A DNA stretch of 64,000 nucleotides from JAIBJN01 sp963838795 (GTDB lineage: Bacteria > Actinomycetota > Thermoleophilia > Gaiellales > Gaiellaceae), in the NCBI GenBank assembly GCA_963838795.1, contig CAWISL010000011.1, positions 490,635 to 554,634 of the forward strand, read 5' to 3'. Shown in pieces: positions 35,369 to 44,396 of the stretch. The notes under the pieces were generated by a model. It had not been told where the DNA came from and did no database searches. It was given only the letters and a program-made list of their open reading frames with translations. The first letter of the stretch is position 1. Each line of letters begins with the position of its first letter. The position numbers were made by a program, and so were the translations under genes.

Positions 35369-35760
35369 TCAAGCCGGACGCGATGCAACGCCGGCTTGCC
35401 GGTGAGATCCTCGCGCGCTTCGAGCAGCGGGGGCTGGAGGTCCGGGCCGCGAAGCTCGTCCACGTCGACGAGGCGCTGGCGAGCGAGCATTACGCGGAGC
35501 ACCGTGAGAAGCCCTTCTTCGGCGAGCTCGTCGGGTTCATCACATCCTCGCCGACGCTGGCGCTCGTGCTCGAGGGAGAGTCCGCCATCCAGGTCGTCCG
35601 GACGACGATGGGCGCGACGAACCCCGTCGACTCGGCTCCCGGCACGATCCGCGGTGACCTCGCGCTCGCGATGCCCGACAACCTCGTGCACGGGTCTGAT
35701 TCCCCTGCGTCGGCGGAGCGCGAGATCGCGCTCTGGTTCTCCGACGGCGAGCTTGTCTGA
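35344..35760 (+). CDS. ndk: Nucleoside diphosphate kinase
   Basis: 138 residues. Starts ERTLVLIKPDAMQRRLAGE; the phosphohistidine is His116 in MPDNLVHGSDSPASAEREI, with the family PVDSAPGTIRGDLA block before it. It balances NTP pools. The ATG at 35344 lies inside the previous gene, and its stop overlaps the methyltransferase start (TTG at 35753). Confidence 0.96.
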   Translation: MAERTLVLIKPDAMQRRLAGEILARFEQRGLEVRAAKLVHVDEALASEHYAEHREKPFFGELVGFITSSPTLALVLEGESAIQVVRTTMGATNPVDSAPGTIRGDLALAMPDNLVHGSDSPASAEREIALWFSDGELV

Positions 35761-36520
35761 CCTCCCCGAGCACGTACGTCGAAATCGCGACGAATGGACG
35801 TCGTGGGCGCCCGACTTTGGCAAGGAGGCTCCGGCCGCCTGGGCCTCGGATCAGATCCTGTGGGGCGTCTGGGGCATCCCCGAGGCCGAGGTCCGCGCGC
35901 TCCCCGAGTCGGTGGAGGGGATCGACGTGGTCGAGCTCGGCTGCGGGACGGGCTACTTCTCGGCCTGGTTGGCGCGGCGAGGCGCCCGTCCTGTCGGGAT
36001 CGACGTCACACCGGCGCAGCTCGAGACGGCGCGGGCGATGCAGGCGCGGTTCGGGCTCGAGTTCCCCCTGATCGAGGCCAGCGCCGAGGCGGTCCCCCTT
36101 CCAGATGCCTGTTTCGATCTCGCGGTCTCCGAGTACGGTGCGTCGATCTGGGCCGATCCGTACGCCTGGGTTCCCGAAGCCGCGAGGCTCCTGCGACCCG
36201 GGGGCGAGCTGGTCTTCCTCGTCAACGGGACCCTCTCCATCCTGACCGCGCCGGACGAGGAGAAGCCATCGGGGCGGGAGCTCCTGCGGCCGTACTTCGG
36301 GATGCACCGGTTCGAGTGGGCGGACACCATCTCGGTCGACTTCCATCTCGGCTACGGCGACTGGATCCGCCTCCTGCGCCGCTGCGGGCTCGAGGTCCTG
36401 GACCTCCTCGAGCTTCAGGCGCCTGAGAGCGGCCCGGAGCACCGCTATCCAGCGTTGCCCGAGCGCTGGTGGGCGCGGCAGTGGCCGTCGGAGGAGATCT
36501 GGCGCGCGCGCAAGCGATGA
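35753..36520 (+). CDS. SAM-dependent methyltransferase (class I)
   Basis: 255 residues. SAM site VVELGCGTGYFSAWLARRG (motif I), acidic loop GIDVTPAQLETAR, FPLIEASAEAVPLPDACFDL and post-motif VSEYGASIWADPYAWVPEAARLLRPGG. It resembles ubiquinone/menaquinone or small-molecule methyltransferases of the Methyltransf_11 type; the acceptor is unknown. TTG 35753 overlaps the ndk stop, and the stop overlaps maf as ATGA. Confidence 0.85.
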   Translation: MSDLPEHVRRNRDEWTSWAPDFGKEAPAAWASDQILWGVWGIPEAEVRALPESVEGIDVVELGCGTGYFSAWLARRGARPVGIDVTPAQLETARAMQARFGLEFPLIEASAEAVPLPDACFDLAVSEYGASIWADPYAWVPEAARLLRPGGELVFLVNGTLSILTAPDEEKPSGRELLRPYFGMHRFEWADTISVDFHLGYGDWIRLLRRCGLEVLDLLELQAPESGPEHRYPALPERWWARQWPSEEIWRARKR

Positions 36521-37150
36521 AGGCTGGGCTTCTGCTCGCTTCCAGCTCGCCCCAGCGCCGCGCCATCCTCGAGCAGCTCGGGCTTCAGTTCGAGGTGGTG
36601 GCGCCCTCGTACGAGGAGCGGGACGAGGGCGGACTCCCGCCGGTGGAGCTGGTGCGAGCCCACGCGCTCGGGAAAGCGCGGTCAGTCCTGGGCGAGGCCG
36701 GGGAGCGCGTCGTCCTCGGCGTGGATACCGCGGTCGTGGTCGGCGACCGCGTCCTCGGCAAGCCCGCCGACGAGGACGCAGGCCGCCGAGATGCTCACCC
36801 TCCTTTCAGGCCGTGCGCACACGGTCGTCTCAGGGCTGTGCCTGCTGGGGCCCGGGTGGGAGGCTGTCGAGCACGAAGAGACGGAGGTGGTCTTTCGGCA
36901 GCTCACGCCCCGCGCCGTCGTCGACTACGTCGGCACCGGCGAGTGGCGAGACCGCGCCGGCGGCTACGCCATCCAGGGCCGCGGGGCCGCCCTCGTCGAG
37001 CGCATCGAGGGCGACTACCTGAACGTCGTCGGCCTCCCTGCCGCCCTCCTCGTCCGCCTGCTCGCCGACCGCTTCCCGGGCGCCTACGAATCGGTCGACG
37101 TGTCCCGAGCGGTCACGCCCCGGGGTCTGACCCTGGGTCATGACAGTTAG
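36517..37150 (+). CDS. maf: Maf-like nucleotide pyrophosphatase, one frame change
   Basis: House-cleaning nucleotide pyrophosphatase of about 205 residues. N-terminal signature LLLASSSPQRRAILEQLG, then VVLGVDTAVVVGDRVLGKP. The frame changes near 36785 (GAC GAG GAC GCA...), after which EMLTLLSGRAHTVVSGLCLL and YVGTGEWRDRAGGYAIQGRG continue the family pattern, so a single-base error is likely. The final codons run into a GGGTCTGACCC palindrome. It removes modified or non-canonical nucleotides. Last gene of the valS-started transcription unit. Confidence 0.82.
37114..37136. repeat. REP-like palindromic element, copy 1
   Basis: Contains GCCCCGGGGTC-T-GACCC, a near-perfect palindrome, in the last codons of maf. 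The same element recurs at 37284-37307 (CAYGCCCCGGGGTC-W-GACCC), about 170 bases on. The repetition suggests a short interspersed repeat of this genome. Confidence 0.45.
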
Positions 37151-37283
37151 ACACCAGGCAACTCAACGAAGCTACGAAAGGCTTGTCGCGCACGGCGCCG
37201 ATCGAGGGCGAAGAGGCCCAGACCGACAACCCCGACCGCCGGCGCTGTGACGATCTCGTGACGCACGTCTTGACTCCGGGGGC

Positions 37284-37307
37284 CATGCCCCGGGGTCAGA
37301 CCCCTGG
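37284..37307. repeat. REP-like palindromic element, copy 2
   Basis: GCCCCGGGGTCAGACCCC with GGGGTC-A-GACCCC as the palindromic core, in the gap between maf and mreB. It shares about 20 of 23 bases with copy 1. It might act as a transcriptional boundary between the maf and mre units. Only two clear copies are in the window. Confidence 0.45.
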
Positions 37308-37319
37308 CCGTGGCCGCGG

Positions 37320-37347
37320 TGGACGTGCTCAAGCCAGTCGTTACACT
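37320..37347 (+). promoter_or_regulatory. Candidate promoter for mreB
   Basis: TGGACG, 16 bases and TACACT, each matching the sigma-70 consensus at four of six positions. The -10 box ends 14 bases before the mreB ATG, leaving a leader of only about 8 bases. The same TACACT -10 is found before mreC. Confidence 0.4.
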
Positions 37348-37361
37348 CACCGAGATCTCCG

Positions 37362-38411
37362 ATGAGCTTCTGGGGCTACTTGAGCGGGTTCGGCGGGCGG
37401 GAGATGGCCGTCGACCTGGGCACTGCGAACACGCTCGTCTACGTGCGTGGGCGCGGGATCGTGCTCTCCGAGCCGTCCGTGGTCGCGATCGACCAGCGCA
37501 CGGGCGAGGTGCACGCCGTCGGGATCGAGGCGAAGCGGATGCTGGGGCGCACGCCTGGGACGATCTCGGCCATTCGGCCGTTGAAGGACGGCGTCATCGC
37601 CGACTTCGACGTGACCGAGCAGATGCTCCGCCACTTCATCCAGAAGGTGCACCACAACCGCTTCGCCCACCCGCGCGTCGTGGTCTGCGTCCCGAGCGGC
37701 GTCACCGGCGTCGAGAAGCGCGCGGTCGAGGAGGCGACGCTCAGCGCGGGCGCCCGTCAGGCCTACCTGATCGAGGAGCCGATGGCAGCCGCGATCGGGG
37801 CCGGGCTCCCGGTCTCGGAACCGACCGGAAACATGATCGTGGACATCGGCGGCGGCACGACCGAGGTGGCGGTGATCTCGCTCGGCGGCATCGTCGTCTC
37901 CCAGTCGATCCGCGTCGGCGGGGACGAGATGGACGAGGCGATCATGGCCCACATCAAGAAGGAGTACAAGCTCCTGATCGGGCAGCAGACGGCCGAGGAG
38001 CTCAAGCTCGAGATCGGCTCCGCGTGGGAGCTCCCTCAGGAGGTCTCCGCCGAGGTGCGGGGCCGTGACATGCTCACGGGCCTGCCGAAGACGGTCGTCA
38101 TCTCCTCCGAGGAGACCCGGCGCGCCCTCGACGAGCCGGTCGGGCAGATCATCGACGCGATCAAGTCGACGCTCGACAAGACGCCGCCCGAGCTGGCCGC
38201 GGACATCATGGACCGCGGCATCGTGCTCGCCGGCGGCGGCGCCTTGCTCAATGGCCTCGCCGACCGGCTGCGCGACGAGACGCAGATGCCCGTACAGCTC
38301 GCCGAGTCTCCGCTCACCTGCGTCGCGGTCGGCTCCGGCCGCAGTCTCGAGGAGTTCGAGGTCATCCACCGCTCGGCGAAGGCGCGCCAGCGAAACGGCC
38401 GCCGCCGCTAG
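37362..38411 (+). CDS. mreB: Rod shape-determining protein MreB
   Basis: 349 residues of the actin-like fold. Phosphate-1 loop AVDLGTANTLVYVRGRG, phosphate-2 loop IVDIGGGTTEVAVISLGG and adenosine motif VLAGGGALLNGLADRL are intact. It polymerises beneath the membrane and positions the elongation machinery encoded just downstream (mreC, mreD, PBP2, RodA). The presence of the full set indicates a rod-capable cell. Confidence 0.96.
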   Translation: MSFWGYLSGFGGREMAVDLGTANTLVYVRGRGIVLSEPSVVAIDQRTGEVHAVGIEAKRMLGRTPGTISAIRPLKDGVIADFDVTEQMLRHFIQKVHHNRFAHPRVVVCVPSGVTGVEKRAVEEATLSAGARQAYLIEEPMAAAIGAGLPVSEPTGNMIVDIGGGTTEVAVISLGGIVVSQSIRVGGDEMDEAIMAHIKKEYKLLIGQQTAEELKLEIGSAWELPQEVSAEVRGRDMLTGLPKTVVISSEETRRALDEPVGQIIDAIKSTLDKTPPELAADIMDRGIVLAGGGALLNGLADRLRDETQMPVQLAESPLTCVAVGSGRSLEEFEVIHRSAKARQRNGRRR

Positions 38412-38431
38412 GAACCACGCGCGCCGACCGG

Positions 38432-38460
38432 TTCACGCGAGCCGGGCGATTCACTACACT
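38432..38460 (+). promoter_or_regulatory. Candidate promoter for mreC
   Basis: TTCACG, 17 bases and TACACT. Both boxes match consensus at four of six positions with ideal spacing. The -10 ends 11 bases before the GTG at 38472, so the transcript would be virtually leaderless. It suggests mreCD can be transcribed separately from mreB. Confidence 0.45.
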
Positions 38461-38471
38461 GGTCTGTTCCC

Positions 38472-39467
38472 GTGCCTCGGCAACGAACAGCACGGCTTCC
38501 GGTGCTGGACGCTCCCGTCCGGCGCGGCGACGGCCCCCCTTCGCGAACGGGACGCGCTTTTAGAGCGCGGCTCGTCGCCGCCCTGCTCGTTCTCGTGTCG
38601 CTGGCCCTCATCACCGTCTACTTCCGGGAGTCCGACGAGGGCCCGCTGCACGCCGCTCAGCGCATCGGCGTCTCCGTCCTGATGCCGTTCGAGGTGGCGG
38701 GAGAACGCGTCGCCAGGCCGTTCCGGGACGCCTGGGCCTGGACGTCCGATCTCCTGGACGCCAAGGACGAGAACGAGGACCTTCGGACCGAGAACGACGA
38801 GCTTCGCCGCGAGCTGATCCAGTCCCGCACCGCCGAGCAGGCGCTCGCGCTCCAGGGCGAGATCAGCGAGTACGTCGCGGGGGCGGCGTTCCCCGACGAC
38901 TTCGACCCGATCGTCGCGCGCGTCATCGGACGGCCGCCGACGCCCTATCAGCAAGAGGTGATCGTCTCGGCGGGATCCGGCGATGGAGTCGAGCGGAACG
39001 CCCCGGTCGTCTCCGAGGAGGGCAACCTCGTCGGCCAGGTCACCGATCTGACCGACTCGACCGCGAGGATCACCCTCATCACCGATCAGTCCAGCTCCGT
39101 CTCGGCCGTTGTCCTCGAGACGGAGGCGTCAGGCGTCGTCCAGCACGGCACCAGCTCGTCCTCCCTCATCCTTGACCGCGTCGAGAAGGACGAGACGGCT
39201 TCGGAGGGCAACACCGTCATCACGGCAGGGTGGGTGACTGATCGGTTCGAATCCCTCTTCCCGCGCGGGATCCCGATCGGGGTCGTTGAGTCTGTCGGCC
39301 AGCAGGACGTCGACCTCTTCAAGCGGATCCAGATCGCCCCGCTCGTGGACTTCGACTCGCTGTCGGCGGTGATCGTGTTGATCGAGAAGCCCCAGCCGGC
39401 CGAGCCACAGGAAAAGACGACGGAGAGCCGCAGGAGGCAAGAGCAGGGGAAGAAGACGCGGCCGTGA
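38472..39467 (+). CDS. mreC: Rod shape-determining protein MreC
   Basis: 331 residues. One N-terminal membrane helix (about 33-52, ARLVAALLVLVSLALITVYF), then a coiled coil (DAKDENEDLRTENDELRREL) and the beta-barrel domain with VIGRPPTPYQQEVIVSAGSG and GIPIGVVESVGQQDVDLFKR. It scaffolds PBP2 in the periplasm. The C-terminal 25 residues are Lys/Glu/Gln-rich. It overlaps mreD by four bases. Confidence 0.93.
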   Translation: MPRQRTARLPVLDAPVRRGDGPPSRTGRAFRARLVAALLVLVSLALITVYFRESDEGPLHAAQRIGVSVLMPFEVAGERVARPFRDAWAWTSDLLDAKDENEDLRTENDELRRELIQSRTAEQALALQGEISEYVAGAAFPDDFDPIVARVIGRPPTPYQQEVIVSAGSGDGVERNAPVVSEEGNLVGQVTDLTDSTARITLITDQSSSVSAVVLETEASGVVQHGTSSSSLILDRVEKDETASEGNTVITAGWVTDRFESLFPRGIPIGVVESVGQQDVDLFKRIQIAPLVDFDSLSAVIVLIEKPQPAEPQEKTTESRRRQEQGKKTRP

Positions 39468-39985
39468 TCGGCATCGACCCAGTCAAGGCGGCAGGCCTCG
39501 TCCTGCTCGCGGCGATCGTCCAGGTGTCGCTCGCCGAATGGATCGAGATCGGCGAGGCCCACCCCGACGTCGTCCTCGTCACGCTGGTCGCGGTCTCGCT
39601 CCTGCGAGGGCCGATCTACGGAGCCGTCCTCGGGTTCCTCGCGGGGCTCGTCCTCGACACGGCGTCCTTCGGGACGTTCGGCCTCACCTCGCTCCTCCTC
39701 ACCGTGATCGGCTACTCGACCGGGCGCTTCGGCGAGGCGACGACCCGCGCCTCGGCACACCCCCTTCTGATCGCGGTGATCCTGGCGACGGCCGGCTACA
39801 CGCTGGGCTCGGCCGTCCTTCACTTCATGCTCGGCGTCTCGATCCCGGCCTCCCAGCTCTTCCTGGCGGTGCTGTTGCCGGGTCTGGCCTTCAACCTCAT
39901 CCTCGCCTACCCGATCTACGCGCTCTGCGCGAGGATCCTCCCGCCGCGGCTGGTCATCCGCCGCGAGGTGAACCCGGCTGTCTAG
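39464..39985 (+). CDS. mreD: Rod shape-determining protein MreD
   Basis: 173 residues with five or six hydrophobic helices and the family pattern GAVLGFLAGLVLDTASFGTFGLTSLLLTVIGY, plus a conserved GRFGE turn. It links MreC to the elongasome. The start (GTG 39464) overlaps the mreC stop. The C-terminal tail VIRREVNPAV overlaps the region where the following PBP2 may truly begin. Confidence 0.9.
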   Translation: MIGIDPVKAAGLVLLAAIVQVSLAEWIEIGEAHPDVVLVTLVAVSLLRGPIYGAVLGFLAGLVLDTASFGTFGLTSLLLTVIGYSTGRFGEATTRASAHPLLIAVILATAGYTLGSAVLHFMLGVSIPASQLFLAVLLPGLAFNLILAYPIYALCARILPPRLVIRREVNPAV

Positions 39986-40067
39986 CACCATCAAAGAGCC
40001 CAGGAGGCGGCCGGGCTTTCTCCCGCCGGATCCCCGGGTCGAGGAGCCGTACCGCTTCGGCCCGCAG

Positions 40068-41963
40068 ATGGCGCTGCGGGTGGCGATCCTCGGCGTGCTC
40101 GCGGTCGTCGTCTTCTGCGCGCTCTTCTTCCGCCTCTGGGCGCTGCAGGTCATCTCCGGCGAGCGCTACCTGGAGGACGCGAACAACAACCAGATCCGCA
40201 GCTTCGGCGTGATCGCGCCGCGCGGCTCGATCGTCGACCGCGACGGAGACGTGCTCGTCTCCAACAAGGCGGGGACGCTCGTGCAGATCTGGCCCGCCGC
40301 GCTGGAGAACGTCCCGGCAGCCCAGCGCGAGCAGATGCTCGGCCGCCTCTCCAGGCTGCTAGGACTGAAGGTGGCCGCGGTTCGCACCAAGGTGGCGGAG
40401 CGCCTGGAGGCCGACCCGCTCACGCCGGTCACCATCGACACAACCGTGGACGAGTTCAAGACCGCCTATCTGATGGAGCACCAGAGCGAGTTCCCGGGCG
40501 TGCAGATCACCGAGACCTACCTGCGGAACTACGAACAGGGCGTTCTCGCCTCCCAGATCCTCGGCTACGTGGGCGAGATCGGCGCCGAGCAGCTCGAGGC
40601 CAAGGCCGAGGACGGCTACAGGGCCGGCGACCGCATCGGCCAGACGGGGCTCGAGGCAGCGTACGACACCTACCTTCGCGGCGTGCGCGGCGAAGGCCAG
40701 GTCCTCGTCGACGCCCTCGGCCGCATCACCAGCGAGCGTGAGTTCAGCCAGCTGCCGGAGGCCGGGGACAACATCCGCCTGACCATCGACGCCGACCTTC
40801 AGCGCGCCGCGGAGGAAGCGCTTGCGTACGGGATCCGCCTCGCGATCGACCAGGACGAGTGGGCCGCGAACGGCGGCGCGCTCGTCGCGATGGACGTCGA
40901 CTCCGGCGAGATTCTGGCGCTCGCGTCGAACCCTACGTTCGACCCCGAGGTCTACGTCGGCCGCGTCGAGGAGAAGGATCTCGAGCGGCTGGCCGCGAGG
41001 AGCGCGAACCTCCCGACCATGAACCGCGCGCTCGCCGGCGCCTACCCGCCCGGCTCGACGTTCAAGCCCTTCGTGGCGCTCGCCGCGATGGAGTCGGGCC
41101 TGCTCCGCCCGGACGAGTACATCCAGTGCACCGGCGAGGAGGTGATCGACGGCCAGACCTTCGCGAACTGGGACCCGTACAAGAACGAGCCCATGACCGT
41201 GTCGACCGCGCTTGCGAACTCGTGCGACACCTTCTTCTACAACGTCGCCCTCCGTTTCTACGAGCGGAAGGACTCTCCGCTCCAGCGCTGGTCGCGCAGC
41301 ATGGGCTTCGGCTCGGGCACCGGCGTGGATCTCGGCCCGGAGGCCCAGGGGCTCGTGCCCACGCCCGCATGGCGCCGGAGGACATTCAAGACGGAGATCG
41401 ACAGGCTCTGGACGAGTGGCGACTCCGTCCAGCTCGCCATCGGCCAGGGCGACCTCCTCGTCAGCCCGCTGCAGATGACGCGGGGGTACGCCATGATCGC
41501 CAACGGCGGGAAGCTCGTCGAGCCGCATCTCGTCCAGAGCGTCGAGGAGCCGCGGGCCGAGGGCGAGCCGCCGGTCGTGCTTCGCCCGTACACGCCGAAG
41601 CCCTCCCGCGAGATCGGGCTCAACCCAGCCTCGCTCCAGGTCGTCCAGGAGGCGCTTTACGACGCGACCCACGCGAGCTACGGCACCTCCCAGCACGTCT
41701 TCGGCGGCTTCCCTGTCGAGATCGCCGGCAAGACCGGCACCGCCGAGAAGTTCGTCAAGCTCCCCGGCTACACCGGTCTTCGGGACCAGTCGTGGTGGTG
41801 CGGCTACGGCCCCTACAAGAAGCCCGAGATCGCCGTCTGCGCGCTGATCGAAAACGGCGGCCACGGCGGCACCGCAGCCGCGCCCGTCGCCCTCAAGGTC
41901 TTCGAGAAGTACTTCAACGTCAACCCCGGTAGCTACTCCGCTGTGATCCAGCAGAGCGACTAG
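40068..41963 (+). CDS. mrdA: Penicillin-binding protein 2 (elongasome transpeptidase)
   Basis: 631 residues. A single membrane helix (AILGVLAVVVFCALFFRLWA), the class B dimerisation domain (FGVIAPRGSIVDRDG) and the transpeptidase domain with Ser330-x-x-Lys333 in PPGSTFKPF, the SxN-like ANSCDTFFYN and Lys555 in GKTGTAEK. The frame stays open upstream to about 39973 and reads a plausible proline-rich N-terminus (RRRPGFLPPDPRVEEPYRFG), but lacks a normal start there. The ATG at 40068 is therefore the first usable codon and the true start may be about 30 codons earlier. Confidence 0.93.
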   Translation: MALRVAILGVLAVVVFCALFFRLWALQVISGERYLEDANNNQIRSFGVIAPRGSIVDRDGDVLVSNKAGTLVQIWPAALENVPAAQREQMLGRLSRLLGLKVAAVRTKVAERLEADPLTPVTIDTTVDEFKTAYLMEHQSEFPGVQITETYLRNYEQGVLASQILGYVGEIGAEQLEAKAEDGYRAGDRIGQTGLEAAYDTYLRGVRGEGQVLVDALGRITSEREFSQLPEAGDNIRLTIDADLQRAAEEALAYGIRLAIDQDEWAANGGALVAMDVDSGEILALASNPTFDPEVYVGRVEEKDLERLAARSANLPTMNRALAGAYPPGSTFKPFVALAAMESGLLRPDEYIQCTGEEVIDGQTFANWDPYKNEPMTVSTALANSCDTFFYNVALRFYERKDSPLQRWSRSMGFGSGTGVDLGPEAQGLVPTPAWRRRTFKTEIDRLWTSGDSVQLAIGQGDLLVSPLQMTRGYAMIANGGKLVEPHLVQSVEEPRAEGEPPVVLRPYTPKPSREIGLNPASLQVVQEALYDATHASYGTSQHVFGGFPVEIAGKTGTAEKFVKLPGYTGLRDQSWWCGYGPYKKPEIAVCALIENGGHGGTAAAPVALKVFEKYFNVNPGSYSAVIQQSD

Positions 41964-41979
41964 AGGAACGTCTCACTCG

Positions 41980-43164
41980 ATGGCCACCCCCGTCACCCGC
42001 GTCCAGCAGCCGACCCGCGTCCAGGCCGCCGCCTGGGAGCTCGGCGCCTACCTCCGCCACGTCGACTACCTGCTGCTCCTGGCAACGGGCGGGCTGCTCG
42101 CCTACGGGCTCTGGGTGCTCGAGTCGGTGACGCAGAGCGACGTGCCAGGCGATCCCGACTTCTACGTCTTCCGGCAGATCGTCTACGTCGCCGTAGGCGT
42201 CGTGCTTCTGGCAGCTGCAGCGGTGATCGACCCGGCCTCGTACCGGCGCGTGCGCTGGCCGCTCTACGGGCTCTCGCTCGTTCTCCTGGTGGCGGTCTTC
42301 GTCCTCGCCGAGGAGGTTCGCGGGTCGAAGCGCTGGATCCAGATCGGCTTCTTCAACTTCCAGCCGTCCGAGCTCGGCAAGATCGCTCTCGTCATCGTGC
42401 TGGCAGGCTTCGTGGCCGAGCGCCGGCAGCGCATCGGCGAGTGGAGGGTGACGCTCGGGATCGTCGGCATCGCGACTCCGCTCATGCTGCTCGTCTTCAA
42501 GGAGCCCGACTTCGGCACGACGCTGATCTACGCGGCCGTCGCGATCGGCGCGCTCTTCTTCGGCGGGACTCCGTGGAAGCACCTCGCGGTTCTCGCCGTG
42601 GTCGCCGCGCTCGCCGCCGGCGCGCTCCTGTGGTTTCTCCCGTCGGCAGGGCTCGAGGTGCTCGAGTCGTACCAGCGCGAGCGCCTCGTCGGCTTCGTCG
42701 ATCCCGACATCGACCCGAGCGGCTCGACCTACAACGTGAACCAGTCGATCACCGCCGTCGGCTCGGGCGGCTTCGACGGACGCGGCGAGGCCGACGCCAC
42801 CCAGACGAAGTTCAACTACCTCCCCGAGCACTCGACAGACTTCATCTTCTCGTCGCTTGCCGAGCAGCGCGGCTTCGTGGGCGCCTCGATCCTGCTGCTG
42901 CTCTACGCGATCATCATCTGGCGCGGCACGAAGATCATCGCGGTGGCCAGAGATCTCTCTTCGGCGATCCTGGCCGGGACGATCGTCTTCGCCCTCCTGA
43001 TCCAGCTCTTCATCAACGTCGGCATGACGATCGGGATCGCGCCGGTGACGGGGATCCCGCTGCCGCTCGTCTCCTACGGCGGAAGCTCGCTCCTGACGAC
43101 GCTGATCCTGATCGGCATCCTCGAGGCCGTCCACATCCGCGGCCGCCTCGCCGGGGCGCGCTAG
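41980..43164 (+). CDS. rodA: Peptidoglycan polymerase RodA (SEDS family)
   Basis: 394 residues with about ten membrane helices. SEDS signatures: RWIQIGFFNFQPSELGKIAL, FKEPDFGTTLIYAAVAIG and the C-terminal TGIPLPLVSYGGSSLLTTLI. The catalytic Asp region lies in the large loop with AVGSGGFDGRGEADATQTKFNYLPEHSTDFIF. It polymerises glycan strands together with PBP2 encoded 16 bases upstream. Confidence 0.95.
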   Translation: MATPVTRVQQPTRVQAAAWELGAYLRHVDYLLLLATGGLLAYGLWVLESVTQSDVPGDPDFYVFRQIVYVAVGVVLLAAAAVIDPASYRRVRWPLYGLSLVLLVAVFVLAEEVRGSKRWIQIGFFNFQPSELGKIALVIVLAGFVAERRQRIGEWRVTLGIVGIATPLMLLVFKEPDFGTTLIYAAVAIGALFFGGTPWKHLAVLAVVAALAAGALLWFLPSAGLEVLESYQRERLVGFVDPDIDPSGSTYNVNQSITAVGSGGFDGRGEADATQTKFNYLPEHSTDFIFSSLAEQRGFVGASILLLLYAIIIWRGTKIIAVARDLSSAILAGTIVFALLIQLFINVGMTIGIAPVTGIPLPLVSYGGSSLLTTLILIGILEAVHIRGRLAGAR

Positions 43165-43177
43165 CCTCCGTTCGCCG

Positions 43178-44027
43178 ATGCCCAAGCTTCCACTCAGCCC
43201 GACCTCCGTGTGGGGCGCCGTCAAGGAGATGCGCGCCTCGGAGGAAGACCTGCGCCCGCTTCTCGTCGGAGGGCGCGCCGGAGCAGGCTGCCGCGATCCA
43301 CGCCGCGCTCGCCGTGGGCGCGGACCTCGAGGCGCTCCGCGACGTCTCCGGACGCGCCCCGTCCGCATACGATCTGGAAGGCGCCAACGTCCTCGTCTAC
43401 GCGGTCGCCGGATCCGCTCCCGGCGACGAGGACCTGAAGGTCCTCCAGCTCGCCGCCAGAAAGCGGGTCGGAATCGTGTGCGTGCTCTTCGACGTGGCGG
43501 GCGGCGACCGACCCAGCGTGCCCCACGTCCTCGACACCGACGTGATCGCCGTCGCCCCCGGCGAGACGCTGCCGGTCGAGACGATCGCCGAGCGCATCGC
43601 CGACCGGGCCGGCGACGGCTCGCACCACCTCGCCGCGCGGATCCCCGCGCTCCGCCCTCCCGTCGTCCAGGCGATCGTGAAGCACTTCTCGATCCAGAAC
43701 GGCGTCCTCGGAGTGGCGATCTTCATCCCGGGCGCGGACTTCCCGGTGCTGACGCTGAATCAGATCAGGATGGTGCTCCGGATCGCCGCCGCCTATGGCG
43801 AGCAGCTCGACAAGGAGCGTGCGTTCGAGGTCCTCTCCGTGATCGCCGCCGGGCTGGGGTTCCGCACGATCGCCCGCCACGTAGTCGGGCTCGTGCCCGG
43901 GCTCGGCTGGGCGGTCAAGGGCGGCGTGGCCTACGCCGCCACCCTGGCGGTCGGGGAAGCAGCCGACGCGTACTTTGCGGCGGGCGGCACGAAGGCGATC
44001 GAGCGGTCCGTCCGGTCCTGGTCCTAG
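43178..44027 (+). CDS. DUF697/YcjF-like membrane protein, one frame change
   Basis: About 283 residues. The N-terminus KLPLSPTSVWGAVKEMRASE changes frame near 43268 and continues APEQAAAIHAALAVGADLEA. A Rossmann-like half follows (NVLVYAVAGSAPGDEDLKVL, IVCVLFDVAGGD), resembling a degenerate GTPase domain lacking the P-loop. The C-terminal DUF697 helical domain has AYGEQLDKERAFEVLSVIAAGLGFRT and LVPGLGWAVKGGVAYAATL. It follows rodA and is probably membrane-associated. Function unknown. Confidence 0.72.
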
Positions 44028-44038
44028 CCTTCTCGCGC

Positions 44039-44233
44039 ATGGAGAGGGAAGACCGCCACGAGGCGCTTCTGATCGAGGAGGCGGACGCCTGGTTCGAGTA
44101 TCTCGAGGCGACCCAGGCCGAGGCGCAAACGGGGCGCTACGACGAGGTCGAGCCCTGGGCCTGGGCCCGTCTCAACCAGCGTCTGCGGTCCGTCGAGCGG
44201 AAGCGCACGGGACTGCGACCAGCCGCGGCATAG
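44039..44233 (+). CDS. 64-residue conserved-looking soluble protein
   Basis: EREDRHEALLIEEADAWFEY begins an acidic, mostly helical protein (YLEATQAEAQTGRYDEVEPW, then ARLNQRLRSVERKR). It starts 12 bases after the DUF697 gene, without a clear ribosome site. Composition and helix periodicity look protein-like. Function unknown; possibly cotranscribed with the gene upstream. Confidence 0.5.
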   Translation: MEREDRHEALLIEEADAWFEYLEATQAEAQTGRYDEVEPWAWARLNQRLRSVERKRTGLRPAAA

Positions 44234-44396
44234 GAGCCCGCTGCTAGTCTGAGGGAGATGCGCACGGATCAGCCAGCCCACTGGGCAGACGAGCTCCGGC
44301 GCGGAAATCACATGAGATTTGTGGCAGACACCCTGCGGCTCGGCGAGCGCCTGAACGGCGCCGAGCGCGGCGTGCGCCCGAAAGGAGTCCACCGAA

